From Diaporthe sp. PMI_573 (Eukaryota > Ascomycota > Sordariomycetes > Diaporthales > Diaporthaceae), in assembly GCA_021399435.1 (NCBI GenBank), contig JAJTUP010000027.1:620001-684000 (forward strand): 64,000 nt of DNA, written 5' to 3'. Within the stretch, counting starts at the first letter, position 1. Each line of letters opens with the position of its first letter. The notes below the pieces were generated by a model. The model was not told where the DNA came from and did not search any database. It saw only the letters and a program-made list of their open reading frames with translations. Position numbers and translations under genes: made by a program. Of this stretch, positions 23,047 through 33,617 are shown piece after piece.

Positions 23047-24921
23047 TGTGGCAGAGTACGATTATATCTGCCGGAACCTCGAAAGAAGCCCGTCGAAATG
23101 GTTTCCTTGGCCTCGTCCAAACGCGGCAGACGGGCTGCTCCGTTCTCCCGACAGAACACTGAGCGCTGCAGGTTGAATCGAGTTAGCCTATCTCGATCTG
23201 TTTGAACTTTGATCTTGGTCCGATTGCAGGGCGATGTGATCAATGGGCCGGAAGGGCAAGGCCAGGGAAGGGACACGGAATAGAGTTTGTTCAAGAGTCT
23301 GGGGATCCTGTAGTGTTGCAGCGGCTGCACGTGCCGACCTGCCACTATCCCACGGTAGCAGAGGGTGACAGTGCTCGCGCTGTGGAGCTCAATTAAGCTT
23401 CAGCCGCTGTCAACGTCGGCGATATCCCGAAAGCCGCTGCGGCAATCGACGATTGGTCCGGCCGGGGTCACAGATGACCGTCTGTGGACGAGCGAGCACG
23501 AACGCCGGCGTCGTTGAGATTGCAAGCTTGTTGACCGAAAGACGGGTCTGACGATCTCCCTCGCTTTTGTGGGTTGCTTCGCCACCACAGCATAGACACG
23601 TTGCGGACGAGAACAACGGGGGCTCGAGTGTTGAAAAGAGACAGGCAGGACAGGCTGCTTACCACGCAGAAAGAAGCCAAACTGCAGCAACCGAAACTCT
23701 GCAATCTGGGACAGGCGTCACAGTTCGGCCGAGACTTCGGAGCTGATCCAGGGCGCACGCCGACGAAGTCAGCGTCTTGTGCAGATGCGCAAGGTTGACA
23801 GGCGACGGATATTCATTCCAAACAAGGCAGGGTTGGATCAGGCGAACCGCGAGTCGGGGAGTGATCGCCAACTACACAGTAGGCCCAGCTTGATAGAGGA
23901 GAGAGATATGCTGAGAAAGGCAAGGTATTGTGGGCAGCTGGGGCGCGGTGTGACAAGTCGAGGTGCGTTGCGGCAGTCCTGTTCTCCTTTGTGGTCTTCT
24001 ATATCTCTAGACTTTCAGCCTTCACGGGCACGAAAGGCAGGCGCCGGTGGTTTCGAAAGGCGATCTTCGATTCGGCCCGCTGTGACCCAGGCCCATTTAT
24101 TATCCGCAAAGGTTCCGTGAGTATGGGTCGTATCTCGGAAGATTCTTAATCTATTGTGGATATCTCCTCTCCCGTGTGGTGCTGGTAGCCGCTGGTTTTC
24201 GTCGTGGCCGTGGGTTTTGATTCGCGTTGGGCCGGCGAGAGGAAAGTGCTGCCTTGGACTGGATCAGTACTTGTACCAACACGGCGCTGCCTTGGTGGGT
24301 ACTGCTACCGGGAGGGAAGCTGGGCAGGACGATGAAAAGAGAAGTCACCTTCCAATCAATACAGAGGGAAGGTACGTACCGGCCGCCGTTTGTACCCTCC
24401 TTTCCATCACATCCGTGGTTCGTCCTTCCACACCAAATTCCCAATTATTGAGGCACCGCCCTGCACTCCCTAGTGCCCGTCTGCTCGAGCACCTGCCAGG
24501 TGGTTACACCTGCAGTGCTCCCAGGTCCGCCAGAATCGAAGTTACGGTGACTGATCTTCAGAGCGAAACAGCCGAGTTGGATCCACAGACGCAAACGAAG
24601 GGTGAGGGATGTAGATGCCTTTGTGCCTGACTAAGACGACGAGGAGAGCTTCAAAACACATCTGACCATGTTATGAGAACAGTGGGGACTTCTCCGAGCT
24701 TAGAATTGAACATTCAGACAAGAGACAACGTCTGGCATCATCATCCGCACGAGACGTGGCCCTCAACTGTTCAACAACATGGCCTCTGCTCAAGGCTTCA
24801 CGCGCACCAGAGGCCATCATTATCAGCGGCAAAAACGGGCAGATACAACAACATTCAATGGTCAACCCCCTCTTCAACTCAAGACGGAGGAGACGGGGAG
24901 ATCATAATGCTACCGCGGACC

Positions 24922-24939
24922 GCAGATGCAGATGCAGAT
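24922..24939. repeat. GCAGAT tandem repeat (3 units)
   Basis: Three exact copies of a 6-bp unit in noncoding sequence. Confidence 0.8.
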
Positions 24940-26057
24940 GCAGGCGCACCCTTTGGGCCACCCTACCCGCACTTCGACGTACGGCAACGCAACCCGAGAC
25001 ACGATTGCTGCAGATAACCACCTGCGAGCTCCCCGATGAGGAAAAGTCTGAAGCAGTCTGGCAGTCGCCGGGGCGGAATGCTGCGCTGCTTGTGGTTGTC
25101 ATCAGGCTCAGTCGTCGGCTCGCCTTGGGGGGAGGATCTTTCCACTTGCAGAAGCAATTGTTGGAGGCTCTGCCAATCTGGCCGATGTACCTCTAGGGCG
25201 TGGACGTCTCTTGCGCTAACGGCCCAAGCGAATCTTTACCAGAACGGTAAAATGAGCGACGACGTGCTCCCAAGAGAGAGATCGACGCGTCACATTTCCA
25301 TCATCGCTAGTGATCCGCCCTAGCATCCGTCGGAAGTTGAAACAACCAGACCTCGCCTACCCAACGACCGCCGCCCTTCCTCCCTGACGACACGAAGAAC
25401 CCTTCTAGAAAGCCAGTTGGCTGGCCAGCAGCGTCAACAAACCCTCGGCCCTTGCGGTCAACCCAGAGGACAAACCCAGACTACTGTGGTATCCTTTGGC
25501 CGTGGAGGTCCCTAAGGGTTGGAATGACAGCAACCTTCCTGGCGCTTACAAGGATTTTCTTGGCACCGGAGCCGAACCAAGACGCATAGGCGCCACTAAC
25601 AGGGGCTGTAGTGCGATGGAGCACGTACAGTACCCCAAAGGGCCAGGAGGACCCTGGAGGGTCAAGGGATGGCATGATTGTTGATACTACTGTGGTAGCG
25701 GGACGCCCAGCAGGTCGATCCCTCACCATCTCCTATTCGGCTCCACAGGGTGCTCTGGTGGGGAACGGTCGCCTTGTGGCTCGGGCGTCACCAACCAAAA
25801 ACCCACACCAAGCCACCGCAACCTACCACCAATGACATTCCCGCCTTCTGCCCGCCCAAGTAGCCAAACTTGCCACTGAACCTGTGAACGTGCGGTCTAT
25901 TGGGCAGGGGACAGGTCGTGTTGAAGAACCCGGGAGAGGATCCAAGACACGGTATGATCACCAGTGACGAACCTGCCGGAATGAGGACGGCAACCAAGCA
26001 AAAGCCACTGCCAACGAGGCCTCTGATGGGAAAAGCAAGGAGCCTGGGACACCGGCT

Positions 26058-26077
26058 GACCGACCGACCGACCGACC
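26058..26077. repeat. GACC microsatellite (5 units)
   Basis: Five exact GACC units in noncoding sequence. Confidence 0.85.
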
Positions 26078-27881
26078 GGTTATCCGGGATATCACCACGG
26101 CAGCACGGGTGGGGATAGAAGGGCCGCCTGCCGCGGGCCAACCAGCCGCCCGTCGGCGGAATGTCGCTGCTGCACCAGAACGACAAAAACCGAGCCTTTC
26201 AGGCCCAATATTATCCCCGGCCGCGCCATCGGTGGAACTATATTTGTGGCCAGGTAAGGCTGCCAGTTTGTTTCAGCGCAGATCGCGGGTATCCTGCCTT
26301 CTGGAGATGGCTTGCATAGGTGTGAGATGGCCTTGTCGCCGTGGTGTGAGCATCACACAGTAGTATCTCCAGTCTCTGGTGGGTACCAATTTTTCTCTTT
26401 GCCTTCACGCTGCCTTTGTCCACGCGACAGGAATTTCTGTCTCGGATCGCTATTTCTGCCCAACCAAATTGTGAAAGATGACGACCGCTTTCGGGTTGTC
26501 CCAGCCATGTCCCAGCCGTGTCTGGCGACTTGGACGTCGTGCCAGCAAACGAAGGCGTGTCAAGTGCCGACAATTTATTCCACAGAAGACACAAACAAAA
26601 AATGTGAGAAGTGACAGCGCATACAACCAATAACCATGGGGTCGTCACAAGCGTGTGGGGGCTTGCCCCATTCTCCCCAGGTGTTTGTAAAATCCTTTGC
26701 CAGTTGGGCGCACAGGAAGAGGAGCCTGTGCAAGCTTGGGGCGGCGTTGAACGGGACGGCCTGTACGGTGACGTCATGCGATGTGCCGAGCTAGCAAGGC
26801 TCCTTGACAGTTGCCCGCAATATGAGGCAGTTCTGGTCCAGTGGAATATCTGGTCAAAAGTTGCAGATTTGCCTGTTGTCTGAGTGAGTAAAGATCGTCT
26901 ATTATCGTCCGGCAGAGGGTGGGACACGTAGATGGCCTTACACCCTGCTCACCCACACGGAGAACTTGCTTGCCCGGGGATTCGACGGGGAGCTGCGTCT
27001 CTGTCGAAAGATCGTGTCGATCAATAGACTAATCTGGCGAAGAAAAGACTTTGCACGATGATCTCTTCACAAGCTTCGATCTGACGGACGGCCAAGAGGA
27101 GGCGGTTGTCATACCTGGTGCAAGGGAATCATTGCCCACTCGGGCGGGATTCTGGCTGCGAATCAGAACATCGCATTCGCCAGCATCCCATTAAGGACCG
27201 TTAGACCTGCACTTTGCCAAGACGACGAGGGAAGCCACCTTTTCTCTAATGAATTGACCACTGATTCGCTGCAGCCTCTTCTATCGACTACCTAACCCCA
27301 ACCCTAATATCGGTGTTGGGCTGCAGCTCATCAGAAGCTGTTGAATTGGAGAAACGGTGGGTTCCCCTGTCGTCTTGGCAAAGTGCAGGTCTAACGGTCC
27401 TCAAAAGGATGCTTTCACCAACGGAGGACCGCACCAACGCCACATCCCGCAATCACAGGCAGCTTGGGGGATCCTTGGTATTGAAGAGAAACTCAAGTAT
27501 TAGTACGTTTGGTGGTATCCGGATATCTTTGCAGAGAGAAGAAATCAAACGCTCATCCCCCAGACCGAGGGCGTGGTATCAATCGTCAAGCAGCATCGCT
27601 ATGGTGTCCCAATGGCCGACTAGCACCCGAAATTCAAAACGCACTTGTCCAAAAGCTGAACCGAGAACCGTTCAACCTTTCAGGCACGCTTGTTTCACAC
27701 CGTCCATCCTCATCTCTCTTTCCGACTCGGCGGCCCTCTTGCGGTGGCGAATGGTATCCTTCCAGGTCTTAGCCTGCCCGGGCAGCGGCGTACCGAACGG
27801 GCTCGACTGGACGTTATGATTGTGCTCGTCGGGGTTGCAGACAGACCAGCGCGAACCACCAGAAAAGACAATCAGTGTCCC

Positions 27882-28346
27882 CTAGACCCTAGCGCGGCCG
27901 GTAAAGCGGCTGTGCCTCTCACGGTGGGTGAACCAGTAGGCGGCGGCGCCGACAAAGGTAAGGAACCACAGGATGGCGTTGGCGAGGTCGACCCAGACCG
28001 CATTCTTCATGCGCTGCACCCCGCTGTCGCCTTCAGCGTCCTCGTTGATGAACATCTTGCCAAAGACTCCAAACAGCGCAATCCACAGGATGAACAGGAC
28101 AAGGTTCCATGCCCACACAAGCCAAAAGCGCAGGATGAATGGCACCAGATACAGCAGGGCCGTGACGGCAGACAGGGCGCCGACAACCTCGGCGTAGACC
28201 CATTTGCTGTCGATGTACGCGCCCTGCTTTCTCGCCCGGCTCAGGTCGACTCCATACAGGGCGCAGACGGTGATAGCGAGTGCGAACTGAACGATATGGA
28301 TGGCGGAGAAGACGAGGTAGGAGAGACCTGCCGAGATCAGACCCAT
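27882..28346 (-). CDS. MARVEL-domain membrane protein
   Basis: Single exon, 154 aa. Four membrane segments are evident: about 2-30 (LISAGLSYLVFSAIHIVQFA), 50-70 (EVVGALSAVTALLYLVPFIL), 72-98 (FWLVWAWNLVLFILWIALFG) and 117-140 (VDLANAILWFLTFVGAAAYW). Length, topology and aromatic-rich second half fit the MARVEL family (PF01284), small tetraspan proteins of membrane apposition and trafficking. The loop between segments 3 and 4 is acidic (NEDAEGDSG), and the tail is short and basic (HRERHSRFTGRARV). It is isolated in a gene-poor stretch. The specific role is unknown. Confidence 0.82.
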   Translation of the reverse strand: MGLISAGLSYLVFSAIHIVQFALAITVCALYGVDLSRARKQGAYIDSKWVYAEVVGALSAVTALLYLVPFILRFWLVWAWNLVLFILWIALFGVFGKMFINEDAEGDSGVQRMKNAVWVDLANAILWFLTFVGAAAYWFTHRERHSRFTGRARV

Positions 28347-28825
28347 CTTGACGATTGACTGTCGAGTATTCCTTGAGTGTAGTTGTTGTGTTGCGTTACA
28401 TTGGGGCTCTTGGTGCGCCGCGTCGGTGTCACTTCACGAAGTATCAGTTCGTACTGTACGTGATAAGATGGAAGCCCCGGCGAGTCTGTGATGTCGGGAG
28501 GTTGGACTGTCGTAGGTCGGGTCCGACTTGTACGTCAGAGCCTTGGCAGCCTCTTGATTGTTGGGGAGTGTCGCCTATTTGAAGTAATGGGCCGAGACGG
28601 TGACTCGTTCAGGTGTATGACTGCTTGTCGCGTGTGACTGACTGTGAGAGGGTCACTGGAGGTTGGCGAATGACAAAAAGAAAGAGAGGTCCTGGAATGA
28701 TGAACATGGTGATCAAAGACTTGGCTCAAAGCAGCAAGTAGCTTAAGAAGATAGATGCCGGCCGTACCTTGGTCTCAGGCACGCGATGGACAGCAATGAC
28801 GTGGGGGCTTGCGCCAGAAAGGAAA

Positions 28826-28856
28826 GGCCGCCTGGCCCACCTGGCCGCCTGGCCCA
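28826..28856. repeat. Duplicated GGCCGCCTGGCCCA
   Basis: Two exact copies of a 14-mer separated by 3 bases, about 480-510 bp upstream of the MARVEL start. Confidence 0.8.
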
Positions 28857-28890
28857 TTCCAGGGAGGCTTGGCCCCAGGCGTCACTGATT

Positions 28891-28906
28891 GGATACCTAG
28901 GTATCC
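28891..28906. repeat. Perfect 16-bp palindrome around CCTAGG
   Basis: GGATACCTAGGTATCC equals its own reverse complement, and a further CCTAGGTA follows directly (28907-28914). Similar CCTAGGTA motifs recur in intergenic DNA of related fungi. Confidence 0.8.
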
Positions 28907-31613
28907 CCTAGGTAAGGCTCCTCCCAGTCTGGGAAGTTGGCCGGGCGCTAGAGGGATTGGATGAACCGGCGCCTCCTCCCAGATGAACTGCCGCTCGGCC
29001 AAGTCGACCCTCTTCTCCACAACTGCGACGCCGCCTCGATATCCAATCTCCCACCTCCAAGCGCCGTCTGTTTTGTTCCGGCCGTGGCCACGTTCGCGCG
29101 CGGCAGCTCGCTATAGTTCCCACACGCCATTAATGGAAGACGGGGCTTCAACCATGGCGCCATACGCAACGTGCAGCCAGGCATGGGCGTGCGGAACAGG
29201 CCACGCTCTGCCTGGACTTCATTCAACGCCAGCTCAATCGACCATGGGCACTGGGCCACTGATTCCATCATATTGTTTCTGCCTGTCTGTGTCTTTACGA
29301 GCACTTTTAGCTGCTACCTTTGAAAGATGCCCCCGAGTCCCATCATCCAATGCAACTCATGTCAGGAGGGCCCCGCTGTTGCCTGCTGCAAGGACGGGGA
29401 CTGGACGCAGTCAAGAACAGAGCCTTTCGAGCTGATTGAATACTGCCTGGTAACAAGCCCTAGCTGGCCTCAAGCTCTGTCTTCTGAGTTCTGCCTTTCC
29501 AAAACTGCGTTCATCCCAAGCGGGCTGCTGGACACGCATTGGATGTATCTGCTCCAGTCTTCCGGGCTGCACTCGTGGGGCACTCGAAGAAGGGACATTC
29601 GCGAGTCCAGCGGCTCACGATGTTGCCTCCGGGAGGGAGGCTGCAGAATATACAAAAATATAGCGACAAGTCCGGGGTTTTCTTTTCATTCTCTCTCACA
29701 TCTCGGTGGCCCAGACTGCTCTGCCCTCTTTTCGTCCCCCCTTACTCTGTCGTCTGCCATGCTGCTTGGCAGCATCTTTTCACAGTCAAGCGAGACCTCA
29801 CTCACATGCTTGGTCGCGGCACGAGCTGCATGCGGCAAGAAGTTTTGGTACAACCAGAAGTCCTTTTTGGGCCAGTCCCGCCCCAACCGTTGTAGGAGTC
29901 CACATTTGGACTGGCTGCTCTTGTTCAGGTCCAAAAGCTGCCGAGGTCGACCTGGGTCGGCCAGCCCAGTAAGGCTGGAGCTGAACCAGCTGAGGAGCCG
30001 AGGAGCTGACCCAGATGCTGCAGCTCATGTCTTTGGGGGCCATCTGCGCTTGGAGCGCAAACCTCCAGGCAGACTCTTCTCACTATCAAGCTCTTATAAT
30101 TAGGCACATGCCGCATCCAGATGGGGCGAGTTTCATCATTCGAGGGATGACACGTCGCGGAGCAGTGTTGTGTGTTATATTTTTGTAATACACCTTACTT
30201 CCGCTCGACTTCGGGAGTGAGAAAGTCAGCGGCCGAAGGCTCAATCAAGCAGAGGTCTTTCAAGAGCGACTGCTTCCGAGTTCACTCGAAGGTGAAGGGC
30301 CAACACCGGTCAGAGTGCTCCAAGGTTGGCTGAGGACACTAAGTGGCTAGACTAGGCCGTTGGGACGGCCATCAATTGCCGGCGTTTGCTCGTATCAACG
30401 GTGGCGGCACATGGGGGTGGCACAACACACAACCTTGACACTGCCGAGGCGGACTTCAAAATCACCTTATCAGCACTTCACCCGGCAGGATTCAAGAGCT
30501 TTTCTTGCCACGGACCTCGGCAGACCATATTCGAGGCCTAGGCCGCTCACTATTCACACCCAGATACAGCCTTCGTCGACGGTAGCGTGAAAGGCTTCCA
30601 CCAAGCACAGCACGAAGATCCATGTTGTGGGTTGGCAATAGCGCCCCATGGATGACGACGGCCGTCAGGCATCCTGTGCTCCCATCGCAGCATCAACTAG
30701 TGTGCTCCACAGCGGCGACAGAGAAGAGGTTGCCAGGCAGAGACGAGCGTGACATGTGCCGTGGTTTCTCGGTCTCGACTTCAAGACTGGTATGCCAATG
30801 GTAGTGAGGGTAGGGCTGTTCCAGTGGGTTCGTCAGCAGCTGCAATCCTACGGCTTCACGGCTCTGGTTTGCTCCGTCGGTCCCGTCCTCACCTACCAAG
30901 ACACCGGCACAGCCAGGCATTTCGGTGTGAACAAGGATGAATAATCGCCATTTCTTCTCTCTTTCCTCCTTCCCAAGGTTGTGGGGGCTGAGCTTAGTTA
31001 ATCCCATCCCCTCCCATCCAAACAACGGCCGCCCCCAAGACTCACAGCACACCATTGTCGATCTGATCAGGAGGCACTATTCTACGCCCTTGCGGGCTAT
31101 TTCTCTTTGCTTCAGGCATCTATATTTTGTCTTCTCGACAAACTTGAGTGGATCTCGCGGTGGCTTTGTCAATTCCTTGTGGTGGGCCTGGCAGAGAGGG
31201 TGGCAGGGAAGACACGGAAGGATCGACGATGCCGGTACTTGGCCCTTCTAGAAACATTTCTGGGTACAACCAACTTACCTCTACAATGACGGTGCCGACC
31301 TGGTATACTCTTGGGACTTTCTCAGGACGACATTGCTGACTCCCCCACCTCGAGATATGCTCGCTCGATGTTGATGCCTTGGTACCGTTGACCGGTGTGC
31401 TACTTGTTTGACAGCGGCCTTGTGCTTGAGGAAAGACATCTCAAAGGGTGGGGGTGAAGGGGCTTGGGGATGGATTCCCTTAGACAGAGACCACACCCTG
31501 TCACACTGGCAAAGGCGAGCAAAGGGGCGATGTAGTCCTTGGTGGTATGCCTTGGATTGTCTAGGCTGTCTCGTTGCTGAGTCCGCATATGATACTGACC
31601 TCCTTCTTCAGAG

Positions 31614-31620
31614 TATAAAG
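31614..31620 (+). promoter_or_regulatory. TATA box of the 31.75-kb zinc-ribbon gene
   Basis: TATAAAG, 131 nt before the start codon, followed by a pyrimidine-rich leader. Confidence 0.45.
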
Positions 31621-31750
31621 GGTTCTACTGTTCTTCTCGGTTCTTGGTAATGATGGACTCAATACCATACCCAACATTGCCTACTTCACCTATTCAACTA
31701 CCATCTTCCAAAGCTTCAACGCTCCAACGACTCTCACATACTTGAGCACC

Positions 31751-31992
31751 ATGCCTTCTTCGTCCAGCCATCGCCGCCCTGCAAGGAGCACTGTGACAGT
31801 TTGGAACTGTGTAAGTGAGACCTTTATAGGTGACAGATGCGATTTCCAGATCGGTACTAAGTGGAAAATGAATTGCAGTGCGGCTGTGGAATGGGAGCAA
31901 TGCTGTGCGCTACAACTCCGGCGTGCACAAATTGTGGTCGCCAACGGTGTGGCTATTGTCATGTTTACACTCAGAGCGTCACCGGCCGGTAA
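31751..31992 (+). CDS. Tiny Cys-rich zinc-ribbon protein 1
   Basis: 57 aa from exons 31751..31810 and 31879..31992, split by a 68-nt intron (GTAAGT...TTGCAG) directly after the first metal-binding Cys. It has a Ser/His/Arg-rich N terminus (MPSSSSHRRPARS), then W-x-C and the pattern C20-x2-C23-x12-C36-x2-C39-x4-C44-x2-C47. The first four Cys with preceding Trp recall RanBP2-type zinc fingers. Alignment with the protein at 33.3 kb is clear: VTxWxCC-C...AC--CG-QRCG-C--Y. Function unknown; the RanBP2-like fold is inferred. The TAA at 31990 could instead be skipped by splicing (donor GTAATCC at 31989, acceptor CTAG near 32068), which would lengthen the C terminus. Confidence 0.65.
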
Positions 31993-33322
31993 TCCATCCT
32001 AAGGTATACGGATTTGTGCTGGAGTTGGATGTCACAATGAAACTTGCTGACTCTTGTGAAATGGCTAGATGCCCGAGTTCGATGCATTGGGGGAGTTATA
32101 AGGCGGGTGAAGGGTCAATCATTTTGTGTGCAGGTTGTTGGTTGGTTTCTTTTCTTCTTTTTAGAGACTCCTTTAGATTCCTTATTGTCAGCGGGTCACC
32201 CTGCGAGATTTCCTTGGATCATACCCTCGTTCATCACCAGCATAGATTTCATTTGTACTATTCATCTATCTTCAACCTTGTTCAATGCGGGATGCCCGGT
32301 GGTCAGCATTGCCCTGCTTGTTCACTCATGCTTTCCTTGTCGCAGCGTGAATCTTCTCCTCTTTGGCATGCCTGGTAGTGAAGAGTGCCAAAACGGCTCA
32401 TGCCTTTCTTTCCATAATCGTGGGCGTTGTATAAATCTGGGCAGGTTTCGGGCCGAACTTGTCTCTCACTGCCACCGAGCCCAGCCACCGCTACGTCAGC
32501 ATTCACTTCTGTCCCCAGACGTTCTGGAAACTGCACTTTTGATGCAGGCAGACTGTCACACGCACGCACGTGCGCTCTGATGCAAGGCGAATATGCAATG
32601 TGAACTTGAGCCTCCTTTCCTAAATTGCGCCTCACGCTCGTGATCACTTCGGGCAATATCGGCGGTGTTTGAGTTCAAAATCTGATTGCTACCATCCAAT
32701 CCTGCAATTCAGTCTGAACGCCTTGGACTTTCTCATACCAGATTGTTGTTTTCTAATTTCTTTTTGAGGCGTCAGAGCAAATGGCTAGCATGGTTGTTTG
32801 ACGTGAGATCGCAGGGTGGAGTGGTAAGGAAAGGGGCAATGCCCTTGTTTTCCCTCTTTGAACCCTTTACTCATTCCAGGGTACTCTGGCCCAGGAAGCC
32901 TCTCTATCTGACTCGGCCGTTTACGGGCTGTGCTTGGTATTGTTGGCCCGGAAATGAATGATTGGCTAGGTGATGTTTCATGGGCGTCCTTCAAATGTCG
33001 GCCGAGTGAGTTGTTCGTCCTTCCCCAGGCGTTCACCGGTGATAATAGGGCGAACAGGCCAGGCCAGGGCCTTCATAGTATTCGTCGTCCTTTTACACCG
33101 CCGATCAGGCATTCAGGGGGGCTGTGATACTTGGAAGGGCCTGTGACTGAAGCAGTGACTACTTTGTTATTGCCGTCCGAAATGATATTAAAGCTGCTAT
33201 GCCCATTGCAATCTTTCATGATCTTTCAAGGACACCTACATCAGTAACATACAGCACCACACCTCATACATCTCCCTACTATCTACGAAGAAAGCCCTAA
33301 ATAAACTCACAAGTCAGTCAAT
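31993..33322. other. Intergenic region between zinc-ribbon genes 1 and 2
   Basis: ORFs on both strands lack recognisable features. A pyrimidine-rich stretch near 32140-32350 is notable only for composition. Nothing else is seen. Confidence 0.35.
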
Positions 33323-33617
33323 ATGCCGCACGAACATCATCATAGCAAACACCATGGTTCCAAGCATCGGTCCTCCAAGGGAGCTGGAAAAGGCGGCCGC
33401 TCCCAGCCCCGAGCTGAAGTTGTGACACTTTGGACATGTGTTCGTAACTTTCCAACGCTTCACGAGAGATACATTCCTGATTGCTCTTAAATAGTGTTAC
33501 TGTAACAATTCCGGCAATTCCCTCAACAATGTGGCCTGTTACAGCTGCGGGGTCCAACGCTGCGGCAACTGCGTTGCCTACCATACTACTGTGTACCCTG
33601 ACCATGTCGAGAGATAA
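33323..33617 (+). CDS. Tiny Cys-rich zinc-ribbon protein 2
   Basis: 79 aa from exons 33323..33439 and 33495..33617. The 55-nt intron sits at exactly the same place as in the 31.75-kb gene, directly after W-x-C; its donor GTTCGT is atypical, with branch-like CTGAT and acceptor AAATAG. Without splicing the frame soon stops. The His/Ser/Lys/Gly-rich N terminus (MPHEHHHSKHHGSKH) is followed by C39-x2-C42-x11-C54-x2-C57-x4-C62-x2-C65. Paralogy with protein 1 rests on matching cysteines, matching intron and residues such as CGxQRCGxC. No signal peptide. Function unknown. Confidence 0.65.

Larger units (their letters stand above)
23047..27881. other. 4.8-kb gene-poor region
   Basis: No gene can be supported on either strand. 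ORFs are short, overlapping and without conserved motifs. The region includes the promoter of the minus-strand gene ending at 23046 and two small tandem repeats (GCAGAT x3 at 24922-24939, GACC x5 at 26058-26077). A noncoding transcript cannot be excluded. Confidence 0.4.
28347..31750. other. 3.4-kb gene-poor region
   Basis: No gene supported. A 258-codon ORF at 29327-30103 has no recognisable domain and is judged spurious. The region holds a duplicated 14-mer (28826-28856), a perfect 16-bp palindrome (28891-28906) and, near its right end, TATAAAG at 31614-31620 upstream of the first zinc-ribbon gene. Confidence 0.4.

Noticed and set aside
23641..23670. GCTGCTTACC resembling the reverse of an introner donor
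   Set aside because: Only the first ten bases match; nothing of the 3' block or central inverted repeat follows within 250 nt.
29327..30103. 258-codon ORF beginning MPPSPIIQCNSC
   Set aside because: Cys-x2-Cys at the start hinted at a fourth zinc-ribbon gene, but the Trp, spacing and CG are absent and the rest looks random.
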